This document shows, piece after piece, positions 57,077 to 64,000 of a DNA stretch of 64,000 nucleotides. The notes below the pieces were generated by a model that worked only from the letters and a program-made list of their open reading frames with translations, had not been told where the DNA came from and did not search any database. The first letter of the stretch is position 1, and the number at the start of each line of letters is the position of its first letter. The stretch spans positions 4,898,001-4,962,000 of the forward strand of contig NZ_CP087168.1 of assembly GCF_024748615.1 (NCBI RefSeq). The letters run 5' to 3'. A program made the translations under genes and the position numbers. Source of the stretch: Pseudomonas sp. B21-048. GTDB taxonomy: Bacteria; Pseudomonadota; Gammaproteobacteria; Pseudomonadales; Pseudomonadaceae.

Positions 57077-58447
57077 ATGACTTCTACGACACAGCTCAAA
57101 CCCACACTCGGCACTCTGCATCTATGGGGCATTGCCGTTGGTTTGGTGATTTCCGGCGAGTACTTCGGCTGGAGTTACGGCTGGGGCACCGCAGGGACCC
57201 TGGGCTTTCTCGTCACCGCCCTGATGGTGGCGACGATGTACACCTGCTTCATTTTCAGTTTCACCGAATTGACCACCGCTATTCCCCACGCTGGCGGGCC
57301 GTTTGCCTACAGCCGTCGGGCCTTCGGTGAAAAAGGCGGACTGATCGCCGGCATTGCCACCCTGATCGAATTCGTCTTTGCGCCACCGGCCATTGCCATG
57401 GCCATCGGCGCCTACCTCAACGTGCAATACCCGGAACTGGACCCGAAGATCGCCGCTGTTGGCGCCTATTTCGTGTTCATGGGCTTGAATATCCTCGGCG
57501 TGAGCATCGCAGCCACGTTCGAACTGGTGGTCACTGTGCTGGCGGTCGCCGAGTTGTTGGTGTTCATGGGCGTGGTCGCCCCGGGCTTCAGCTTCAGCAA
57601 TTTCGTACTCAATGGTTGGTCGGGTTCCAACGAATTCACCCTGGCCTCGATCCCTGGCATCTTTGCGGCGATACCTTTCGCGATCTGGTTCTTCCTCGCC
57701 ATTGAAGGCGCCGCCATGGCCGCCGAGGAAGCCAAGGATCCGAAACGCACGATTCCCAGGGCTTACGTCAGTGGCATTCTGACCCTGGTGTTCCTGGCCA
57801 TCGGCGTGATGGTGATGGCTGGCGGCGTCGGTGACTGGCGTCAACTGTCGAACATCAACGATCCGCTGCCTCAGGCGATGAAAGCCGTGGTCGGCAATAA
57901 TTCGACCTGGATGCACATGCTGGTGTGGATCGGCCTGTTCGGCCTGGTGGCGAGTTTCCACGGGATCATTCTTGGCTACTCCCGACAGTTCTTTGCCCTG
58001 GCTCGCGCCGGTTACCTGCCCAAAGGGCTGGCCAAACTCTCGCGCTTCCAGACGCCGCACCGGGCGATTCTGGCGGGCGGCGTGATCGGCATCGCGGCGA
58101 TCTACAGCGATGGCCTGGTCAATCTGCAGGGCATGACGCTGACGGCGGCAATGATCACCATGTCGGTATTCGGCGCCATCGTGATGTACATCATCAGTAT
58201 GCTGAGCCTGTTCAAATTGCGTAAAACCGAGCCGAACCTGGAACGCACCTTCCGCGCCCCGGGTTACCCGATCGTACCGGGCATCGCGCTGTTTCTGGCG
58301 GTGGTGTGCCTGGTGGCGATGGCGTGGTTCAACACCTTGATCGGGTGTGTGTTCCTCGGGTTCATGGCGGCCGGTTACCTGTATTTCCAACTGACTGCCA
58401 AGCAGCGTTTCGACGCGCCGGCGGATGCGATGCTCGAAGGCGTCTGA
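57077..58447 (+). CDS. eat: ethanolamine permease (APC superfamily)
   Basis: This 456-residue transporter has about 12 membrane segments and belongs to the amino acid/polyamine/organocation superfamily. The N-terminal ISGEYFGWSYGWGTAGTLGFLV and PHAGGPFAYSRRAFGEKGGLIAG are characteristic of ethanolamine permeases. Its position between the aldehyde dehydrogenase and eutB supports the substrate. ATG 57077 with AGGA upstream. It probably shares a transcript with eutB and eutC. Confidence 0.92.
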   Translation: MTSTTQLKPTLGTLHLWGIAVGLVISGEYFGWSYGWGTAGTLGFLVTALMVATMYTCFIFSFTELTTAIPHAGGPFAYSRRAFGEKGGLIAGIATLIEFVFAPPAIAMAIGAYLNVQYPELDPKIAAVGAYFVFMGLNILGVSIAATFELVVTVLAVAELLVFMGVVAPGFSFSNFVLNGWSGSNEFTLASIPGIFAAIPFAIWFFLAIEGAAMAAEEAKDPKRTIPRAYVSGILTLVFLAIGVMVMAGGVGDWRQLSNINDPLPQAMKAVVGNNSTWMHMLVWIGLFGLVASFHGIILGYSRQFFALARAGYLPKGLAKLSRFQTPHRAILAGGVIGIAAIYSDGLVNLQGMTLTAAMITMSVFGAIVMYIISMLSLFKLRKTEPNLERTFRAPGYPIVPGIALFLAVVCLVAMAWFNTLIGCVFLGFMAAGYLYFQLTAKQRFDAPADAMLEGV

Positions 58448-58455
58448 GTTGCACC

Positions 58456-58480
58456 GGCGCCGGGCCAGTTGCCCGGCGCC
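58456..58480 (+). other. GC-rich hairpin between the permease gene and eutB
   Basis: GGCGCCGGGC (58456-58465) and GCCCGGCGCC (58471-58480) form a perfect 10-bp stem with a 5-base loop, nine bases after the permease stop. No T run follows; an effect on the relative expression of permease and lyase (processing or stability) is more likely than termination. Confidence 0.5.
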
Positions 58481-58539
58481 CGCCCTATTTGGGGTCGGTA
58501 ACCCGCTCCTACAGGTCGTCATTTATTCAGGAGGACACC

Positions 58540-59934
58540 ATGGCCGTATTTGCCCATACCGTCGGCGCCCAGACCTACCGTTTCGACAGCCTCAAAGACG
58601 TCATGGCCAAAGCCAGCCCGGCGCGCTCCGGGGATTTTCTGGCCGGCGTTGCCGCCCTCAACGATGGCGAGCGGGTGGCCGCGCAGATGGCCCTGGCTGA
58701 CATCCCGCTGACTCACTTCCTGCAGGAAGTACTGATTCCTTACGAGACCGATGAAGTCACCCGACTGATCATCGACACTCACGATAAACAGGCTTTTAAA
58801 GCGGTCAGCCACCTCACTGTCGGTGGCTTTCGCGATTGGCTGCTCAGCGACGCCGCCGACGAACAGAGCCTGCGCGCCCTCGCACCGGGCCTGATCCCGG
58901 AAATGGCTGCGGCCGTGTCGAAGATCATGCGCGTGCAGGACTTGGTGCTGGTGGCGCAGAAAATCCGCGTGATCACGAAATTCCGCGGCACGCTGGGCCT
59001 GCACGGCCGGCTCTCGACACGCCTGCAACCCAATCACCCCACCGACGAACCGGCCGGCATCGCCGCGAGCATTCTCGACGGCCTGCTGTACGGCAACGGG
59101 GACGCAATGATCGGCATTAACCCGGCCACCGACAGCATCGCCTCGATCTGCGCCATGCTGGAAATGCTCGATGCGATCATCCAGCGTTACGAAATTCCTA
59201 CACAGGCCTGCGTGCTGACCCACGTCACCACCTCCATCGAGGCGGTGAATCGCGGTGTTCCGCTGGACCTGGTGTTCCAGTCGATCGCCGGCACTGAAGC
59301 GGCCAACGCCAGTTTCGGTATCAACCTCAACGTTTTGCAGGAAGGCTATGAGGCGGGCTTGAGCCTGAATCGCGGCACGCTGGGCCAGAATCTGATGTAT
59401 TTCGAGACCGGCCAGGGCAGCGCCTTGTCGGCCAACGCCCACCACGGCATCGATCAACAGACCTGCGAAACCCGCGCCTACGCCGTGGCGCGCCATTTCA
59501 AACCGTTTCTGGTGAACACCGTCGTAGGCTTCATCGGCCCGGAATACCTCTACAACGGCAAACAGATCATCCGCGCCGGCCTCGAAGACCACTTCTGCGG
59601 CAAGCTGCTGGGTGTGCCCATGGGTTGCGACATCTGTTACACCAATCACGCCGAGGCCGATCAGGACGACATGGACACCCTGCTGACCCTGCTGGGCGTG
59701 GCCGGGATCAACTTCATCATGGGCATTCCCGGTTCCGACGACATCATGCTCAATTACCAGACCACGTCGTTCCACGACGCCCTCTACGCCCGGAAAACCT
59801 TGGGCCTGAAACCGGCACCGGAGTTTGAACAGTGGCTGGCGAACATGGGCATCTTCACCCAGGCAGACGGCAAAATTCACTTCGGCGACAACCTGCCGCC
59901 GGCCTTCCGTCAGGCCATGGCGCAACTGGGATGA
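58540..59934 (+). CDS. eutB: ethanolamine ammonia-lyase large subunit
   Basis: EutB with EutC forms the adenosylcobalamin-dependent lyase that splits ethanolamine to acetaldehyde and ammonia. The 464-residue subunit is a TIM barrel; [80 protein letters not shown] and [17 protein letters not shown] are conserved. CAGGAGG lies before the ATG. The open frame begins further upstream inside the permease gene, which is not real. eutC overlaps its stop. Confidence 0.97.
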   Translation: MAVFAHTVGAQTYRFDSLKDVMAKASPARSGDFLAGVAALNDGERVAAQMALADIPLTHFLQEVLIPYETDEVTRLIIDTHDKQAFKAVSHLTVGGFRDWLLSDAADEQSLRALAPGLIPEMAAAVSKIMRVQDLVLVAQKIRVITKFRGTLGLHGRLSTRLQPNHPTDEPAGIAASILDGLLYGNGDAMIGINPATDSIASICAMLEMLDAIIQRYEIPTQACVLTHVTTSIEAVNRGVPLDLVFQSIAGTEAANASFGINLNVLQEGYEAGLSLNRGTLGQNLMYFETGQGSALSANAHHGIDQQTCETRAYAVARHFKPFLVNTVVGFIGPEYLYNGKQIIRAGLEDHFCGKLLGVPMGCDICYTNHAEADQDDMDTLLTLLGVAGINFIMGIPGSDDIMLNYQTTSFHDALYARKTLGLKPAPEFEQWLANMGIFTQADGKIHFGDNLPPAFRQAMAQLG

Positions 59935-60767
59935 GTATTGAGATGGATAAACCACCTGTCGATCCGCAAAACCCATTGCTGGAACTGCGTCGCCTGACCC
60001 CGGCACGTATTGCCCTCGGTCGTACAGGCACCAGTATGCCGACCAGCGCACAGCTGGATTTTCAGTACGCCCATGCACAGGCCCGGGATGCGGTGCACCT
60101 GCCGTTCGATCACAAGGGGCTCAGTTCGCAACTGGCCGAGCGTGGACGTGAGAGCTTGTTGCTGCACAGCGCCGCCACGGACCGGAACAGCTACCTGCAG
60201 CGCCCTGATTTGGGGCGCAAGCTGAGTGATCAGTCGGCGCAGACCCTGCGCGACTATGCGCTGAGCCATCCTGGCGAGATCGATTTGGCCGTTGTGGTAG
60301 CCGATGGCCTCTCGGCATTGGCCGTTCATCGGCACACCGTACCGTTTCTGGCGCGCCTGGAAGAACAGACAGCCCCTGAGGGATGGTCCTTGTCGCCGGT
60401 GATTCTGGTGGAACAGGGCCGAGTCGCGGTGGCCGACGAGATTGGCGAGCTGCTAGGCGCGAAAATGGTGGTCATATTGATCGGAGAACGCCCCGGCTTG
60501 AGCTCGCCAGACAGCCTCGGGTTGTATTTCACCTATAATCCAAAAATCGGACTGACGGACGCCCATCGCAACTGCATCTCGAATGTCCGGCTCGAAGGCT
60601 TGAGTTATGGCATGGCGGCCCACCGTTTGCTGTATTTGATGCGCGAAGCCTGCCGGCGGCAGTTATCGGGGGTCAGTCTGAAGGACGAAGCCCAGGTTCA
60701 GACGCTGGAGTCGGACTCTGGTGCAGACATGATAGGTAATTTCCTACTGAGCCCGTCGAATGCCTGA
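59931..60767 (+). CDS. eutC: ethanolamine ammonia-lyase small subunit
   Basis: This 278-residue EutC subunit carries much of the cobalamin-binding region. Conserved segments are [89 protein letters not shown] and [18 protein letters not shown]. Its ATG overlaps the eutB stop as ATGA; a second ATG lies at 59943. No eutA (reactivase) follows. Confidence 0.96.
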   Translation: MSIEMDKPPVDPQNPLLELRRLTPARIALGRTGTSMPTSAQLDFQYAHAQARDAVHLPFDHKGLSSQLAERGRESLLLHSAATDRNSYLQRPDLGRKLSDQSAQTLRDYALSHPGEIDLAVVVADGLSALAVHRHTVPFLARLEEQTAPEGWSLSPVILVEQGRVAVADEIGELLGAKMVVILIGERPGLSSPDSLGLYFTYNPKIGLTDAHRNCISNVRLEGLSYGMAAHRLLYLMREACRRQLSGVSLKDEAQVQTLESDSGADMIGNFLLSPSNA

Positions 60768-60881
60768 ACCGTTTCCGCATTGCGTTTCTCTTCGGGTTTC
60801 AGGCAGGATCGATGCACGGCCGCCAGGGGATTTCCCATCGCCGTCACCACGTAAGACAGCCACTTGAAGACGAGACCTGAC

Positions 60882-61343
60882 ATGCGGATTATTCAAGCGA
60901 CCCTCGAACACCTCGACCTGCTGACCCCGTTGTTCGTCAAATATCGCGAGTTTTACGGTTCCCTGCCGTATCCGGACTCGTCCCGGGCGTTCCTCGAGAA
61001 ACGCCTGCGGCGCAAGGAGTCGGTGATCTACCTGGCCCTGGCCGATGACGACAGCAACAAACTGATGGGTTTCTGTCAGTTGTACCCAAGCTTTTCATCT
61101 CTTTCGCTTAAACGCGTGTGGATTCTCAATGACATCTACGTCACTGAAGATGCCCGCCGCCAGTTAGTGGCCGACAACCTGATCCGCACCGCGAAGAAAA
61201 TGGCCAAGGAAACCAACGCCGTGCGCATGCGCGTTTCCACCAGCAGCAATAACGAAGTCGCGCAGAAAACCTACGAATCCATCGGGTTCAAGGAAGATAC
61301 CGAGTTCAAGAACTACGTGTTACCGATCAGTGAAGAGCTGTAA
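60882..61343 (+). CDS. GNAT family N-acetyltransferase
   Basis: This 153-residue GNAT protein has RIIQATLEHLDLLTPLFVKYREFYG near the N-terminus, a beta-4/alpha-3 acetyl-CoA region (WILNDIYVTEDARRQLVADNLIRTAKKMAKE, with the R/Q-x-x-G/A loop reduced to RRQLVA), and KTYESIGFKEDTEFKNYVL at the C-terminus. The substrate is unknown. It follows eutC by 114 bases on the same strand, as in P. aeruginosa, but may have its own promoter. ATG 60882 is preferred over an upstream TTG. Confidence 0.9.
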   Translation: MRIIQATLEHLDLLTPLFVKYREFYGSLPYPDSSRAFLEKRLRRKESVIYLALADDDSNKLMGFCQLYPSFSSLSLKRVWILNDIYVTEDARRQLVADNLIRTAKKMAKETNAVRMRVSTSSNNEVAQKTYESIGFKEDTEFKNYVLPISEEL

Positions 61344-61690
61344 CTCACTGGGCCTTTGTGGCGAGGGAGTTTGCTCCCGTTCGGTCCGCGCTCGGGCGCA
61401 GCAGTCGTAAACCAACCAGAGCGATTGTCCTGATACATCGCGTAGTCGGACCAGGAGCGCTTCGCACTCCAGCGGGAGCAAGCTCCCTCGCCACAAAGAA
61501 TTGGGCAAGGCCAACAGACTGCGGGTCGACCCATCGACATCCCCCGCTACAAACTCGACGCGCTTTTCACTTATCCCTCCGTATAATGCCCATTCTTCCG
61601 GCTCGTAAGAAAAATCACACTTGGCTGTAGTCTTACGCGAAGCCAACCGCACAGGCCCGCCGAGTCGGGCCATCACCACAGGTGCTTTCC
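61344..61690. other. intergenic region with a long REPIN and the dedA promoter region
   Basis: No gene is visible in these 347 bases. The left part is a long REPIN (61357-61495). A clear TATAAT (61582-61587) lies about 104 bases before the dedA-family start, but its -35 partner is not obvious. Confidence 0.55.
61357..61495. repeat. long REPIN of the 'TGTGGCGAGGGAGCTTGC' family
   Basis: 23-base arms (61357-61379 and 61473-61495) differ at one position. The interior shares GCAGTCGTAAACCAA and the CTTCGCACTCCA segment with the copy at 18771-18914. Confidence 0.85.
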
Positions 61691-62347
61691 ATGGATTTCA
61701 ACCCGATCGACCTTATCCTGCATCTCGATGTTTACCTCGACCTGCTGGTGACTAACTATGGGGCATGGATTTACGCCATTCTGTTTCTGGTGATCTTCTG
61801 CGAAACCGGTCTGGTGGTGACGCCATTCCTGCCGGGCGATTCTCTGCTGTTCATCGCCGGCGCCGTGGCGGCCGGCGGCGGCATGGACCCGGTGCTGCTG
61901 GGCGGCCTGCTGATGCTGGCGGCGATTCTCGGTGACAGCACCAACTACGTGATCGGCCGCACCGTTGGCGAACGGTTGTTTCGCAACCCGAACTCGAAAA
62001 TTTTCCGCCGCGACTACCTGCAACAGACTCACGACTTCTACGACAAGCACGGCGGCAAAACCGTGACCCTGGCGCGCTTCATGCCAATCATCCGTACCTT
62101 TGCCCCCTTCGTCGCAGGCATTGGCAAAATGCCTTACCCACGATTCTTTGCCTTCAGCGTCCTCGGCACCATTCTCTGGGTGGGTGGCCTGGTCACCCTC
62201 GGTTACTTCTTCGGCAACGTACCGTTCATCAAGAAAAACCTGTCGCTGCTGGTAGTGGGCATCATCCTGCTGTCGCTGCTGCCGATGATCATCAGCGTGA
62301 TCCGCAGCCGCCTCGGTCATGCTGCGTCCAAAGCCGAACCCCGCTGA
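61691..62347 (+). CDS. DedA family membrane protein
   Basis: This 218-residue DedA (VTT) protein has the signature [64 protein letters not shown] core (here [23 protein letters not shown]) and [15 protein letters not shown]. DedA proteins maintain proton motive force and envelope integrity, and some flip undecaprenyl phosphate or phosphatidylethanolamine. This is the second DedA domain in the window. ATG 61691 is used rather than the in-frame codon at 61682. Confidence 0.93.
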   Translation: MDFNPIDLILHLDVYLDLLVTNYGAWIYAILFLVIFCETGLVVTPFLPGDSLLFIAGAVAAGGGMDPVLLGGLLMLAAILGDSTNYVIGRTVGERLFRNPNSKIFRRDYLQQTHDFYDKHGGKTVTLARFMPIIRTFAPFVAGIGKMPYPRFFAFSVLGTILWVGGLVTLGYFFGNVPFIKKNLSLLVVGIILLSLLPMIISVIRSRLGHAASKAEPR

Positions 62348-62353
62348 CTCACG

Positions 62354-63166
62354 ATGTGGTCCCTTAGCGCCTGGCGACGCCAGCGCACCCTGGCCAGGCA
62401 TCCGATTGCCGACGACATGTGGCAACGGGTGCGCCATCACTTGAGTTTTCTCGATGGCCTCAGCGCAACCGAAGACCAGTGGCTGCGCGAAGCCTGCGTG
62501 CTGTTCCTGCAAGACAAACACCTGACCGCCCTGCCCGGCGTCGAACTCCACCTGGAGCAACGCCTGCTGCTCGCCGCCCAGGCCCAATTGCCGTTGCTGC
62601 ATCTGGGTGATCTGAACTGGTATCAGGGCTTTCACGAAATCATCCTCTATCCCGACGACTTCCTCAGCCCGCAGCGCCATCGCGATGCCAGCGGCGTCGA
62701 GCACCAATGGGACGGCGAACACAGCGGCGAAGCCTGGCAGCAAGGCCCGGTCATCCTTGCCTGGCCCGGCGTGATGGCCAGCGGTGGCTGGGAAGGCTAC
62801 AACCTTGTCATCCACGAACTCGCGCACAAGCTCGACATGCTCAACGGCGACGCCAATGGCCTGCCGCCGCTGCATGCCGATATGCGCGTCAGTGATTGGG
62901 CAAGAGTCATGCAAGAGGCCTATGACGACCTCGATCGGCAATTGGATCGCAACCCTGACGCGCAAACCGCCATCGACCCATACGCAGCGGAAAACCCCGC
63001 CGAATTCTTCGCCGTCACCAGCGAATATTTCTTCAGCGCCCCGGATTTGCTACATGACGCTTATCCACAAGTCTATGAGCAATTGAAGCTGTTTTATCGG
63101 CAGGATCCACTGGCACGTCTGCGGCAACTTCTGGCCGAGAACCCGGTCTATCAGGCACACGACTAG
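62354..63166 (+). CDS. mtfA: MtfA-type zinc-dependent peptidase (M90)
   Basis: This 270-residue protein of the M90 family has the zinc motif HELAHKLD (about 155-162) and the third ligand Glu in AENPAEFFAVTSEYFF. E. coli MtfA binds the repressor Mlc and so affects ptsG. Pseudomonas lacks that glucose PTS, so the partner here must differ. The gene starts 6 bases after the dedA-family stop, which suggests co-transcription. Confidence 0.92.
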   Translation: MWSLSAWRRQRTLARHPIADDMWQRVRHHLSFLDGLSATEDQWLREACVLFLQDKHLTALPGVELHLEQRLLLAAQAQLPLLHLGDLNWYQGFHEIILYPDDFLSPQRHRDASGVEHQWDGEHSGEAWQQGPVILAWPGVMASGGWEGYNLVIHELAHKLDMLNGDANGLPPLHADMRVSDWARVMQEAYDDLDRQLDRNPDAQTAIDPYAAENPAEFFAVTSEYFFSAPDLLHDAYPQVYEQLKLFYRQDPLARLRQLLAENPVYQAHD

Positions 63167-63289
63167 CGGGCACCTGGGTCTCTACGACCTCTGGCGCATG
63201 GCAACGGCGGCGGAATAGGCCTATAATCGCCGCCACTTTTTGGTCAATCCGGCCAAGTGTTTTTGGTCAACTAACGGGGGCACCGCCCA

Positions 63290-63817
63290 ATGAGCTACAG
63301 CAAGATTCCGGCTGGCAAAGACCTGCCGAACGACATCTACGTCGCGATCGAGATCCCGGCCAACCACGCGCCGATCAAATACGAAATCGACAAAGACAGC
63401 GACTGCCTGTTCGTTGACCGTTTCATGGCCACCCCGATGTTCTACCCGGCCAACTACGGTTACATCCCGAACACCCTGGCCGACGACGGCGACCCCCTCG
63501 ACGTGCTGGTCGTGACCCCTTACCCGGTGGCTCCAGGTTCGGTAATCCGCGCGCGTCCAGTCGGCATCCTGAACATGACCGACGACGGCGGCGGCGATGC
63601 CAAAGTGATCGCGGTTCCACACGACAAGCTGTCCCAGCTGTACGTCGATGTGAAGGAATACACCGATTTGCCTGCGCTGCTGATTCAGCAGATCGAGCAC
63701 TTCTTCGCGAACTACAAAGATCTCGAAAAAGGCAAATGGGTGAAGATCGAAGGCTGGGCCGGCGCAGATGCCGCCCGCGACGCGATCACCAAGTCGGTTG
63801 CTGCCTATAAAGGCTGA
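63290..63817 (+). CDS. ppa: inorganic pyrophosphatase
   Basis: Family I soluble pyrophosphatase of 175 residues, hydrolysing PPi to phosphate and driving biosynthetic reactions. The signature is complete: [39 protein letters not shown] (with the DxDPxD metal ligands), and [21 protein letters not shown] (63222-63227) lies 68 bases before the ATG and a good terminator follows, so it is probably a single-gene transcript. Confidence 0.97.
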   Translation: MSYSKIPAGKDLPNDIYVAIEIPANHAPIKYEIDKDSDCLFVDRFMATPMFYPANYGYIPNTLADDGDPLDVLVVTPYPVAPGSVIRARPVGILNMTDDGGGDAKVIAVPHDKLSQLYVDVKEYTDLPALLIQQIEHFFANYKDLEKGKWVKIEGWAGADAARDAITKSVAAYKG

Positions 63818-63857
63818 GTCGCTGCGATAAGCTTCTAGCTGCCAGCTTCAAAAAGAA

Positions 63858-63880
63858 CCCCGGTTGATCCGGGGTTTTTT
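63858..63880 (+). terminator. intrinsic terminator after ppa
   Basis: CCCCGG (63858-63863) pairs with CCGGGG (63869-63874), extended by AA/TT, and is followed by six T residues. It lies 40 bases after the ppa stop. Nothing further is recognisable from here to the right edge. Confidence 0.9.
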
Positions 63881-64000
63881 ATGGGCGCCTGGAAATACGC
63901 CTTTAACAGTGCGTTTGCAGCTTCTTGGCTCGGGTTTTTGCTTGTTTAATTCTTACAAAAAGCGTCTTACATCCGGTCTCAAATTTCCCTCGAATTTTGA

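Noticed and set aside
58490..58512. possible third sigma-54 promoter before eutB
   Set aside because: GG-N10-GC spacing occurs but the flanking bases do not match TGGCAC or TTGC.
63925..63944. sigma-54-like sequence near the right edge
   Set aside because: GG and GC are eleven bases apart instead of ten, and no gene start is visible downstream in the window.

Overview
The window is chromosomal DNA of a Pseudomonas, most likely from the P. fluorescens complex. The evidence is the high GC content, the protein sequences, the many REP/REPIN-type inverted repeats between genes, and a gene order that follows, from memory, P. aeruginosa PAO1 PA3970-PA4031 (amn, ladS, thiD/thiE, hemL, miaB, leuS, lipA/lipB, rodA/pbpA, proA, mpl, eutBC, ppa). 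It looks like ordinary core genome. I saw no prophage, insertion sequence, CRISPR array, tRNA or rRNA. Most ORFs antisense to the genes named here are GC-rich shadows.

Layout. 1-10.5 kb: hrpB (its last codons lie outside the window), a small lipoprotein, the metal exporter fieF, a DUF6515 protein, an Lrp-type regulator, a DUF2788 membrane protein, rluE, amn and aidB. 10.6-16.1 kb: the LadS hybrid kinase, then thiD-thiE-hemL. 16.2-24.2 kb: a Sel1 protein, a DUF1820 protein, miaB, the ybeZ-ybeY-corC-lnt operon (RNA metabolism and lipoprotein acylation), a YdcF protein and a small unknown. 24.5-31.7 kb: leuS-lptE-holA, arfA (too short for most gene finders), a MltB-type transglycosylase and an S66 LD-carboxypeptidase. 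31.8-43.3 kb: a long, tightly packed minus-strand block, proA-nadD-rsfS-rlmH-pbpA-rodA-mltB-rlpA-dacC-ybeD-lipB-lipA, which combines cell elongation, peptidoglycan trimming, ribosome silencing, NAD synthesis and lipoylation. It ends at a perfect 16-bp hairpin. 43.5-52.8 kb: a 3-methyladenine glycosylase, a DedA-PAP2 fusion, a Lon-N protein, lrgAB, a MaoC dehydratase, a MORN-repeat/C13 caspase-like lipoprotein, an NAD(P)-binding protein, and yceK-ubiX-mpl. 52.9-60.8 kb: a complete ethanolamine catabolic unit: EatR activator, aldehyde dehydrogenase, permease and EutBC. 60.9-64 kb: a GNAT acetyltransferase, DedA, MtfA and inorganic pyrophosphatase.

How the genes work together. Ethanolamine enters through the permease, EutBC (AdoCbl-dependent) splits it to acetaldehyde and ammonia, and the aldehyde dehydrogenase oxidises the acetaldehyde. 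I find two sequences that match the sigma-54 -24/-12 consensus with exact spacing, one before the dehydrogenase and one before the permease. A plausible upstream activator site lies in front of the first. No eutA reactivase and no microcompartment genes are present. The cell-wall block places the PBP2-RodA elongasome in one transcription direction with lytic transglycosylases, RlpA and a D,D-carboxypeptidase.

The observations I consider most worth following are these: the MORN-caspase lipoprotein; an intrinsic terminator inside the arfA coding sequence (a nonstop-mRNA switch); the RpoN sites of the eat/eut unit; a hairpin abutting the ydcF start codon; a possible small RNA at about 5.36-5.57 kb; and a 257-bp element with 25-bp inverted ends in front of hrpB.
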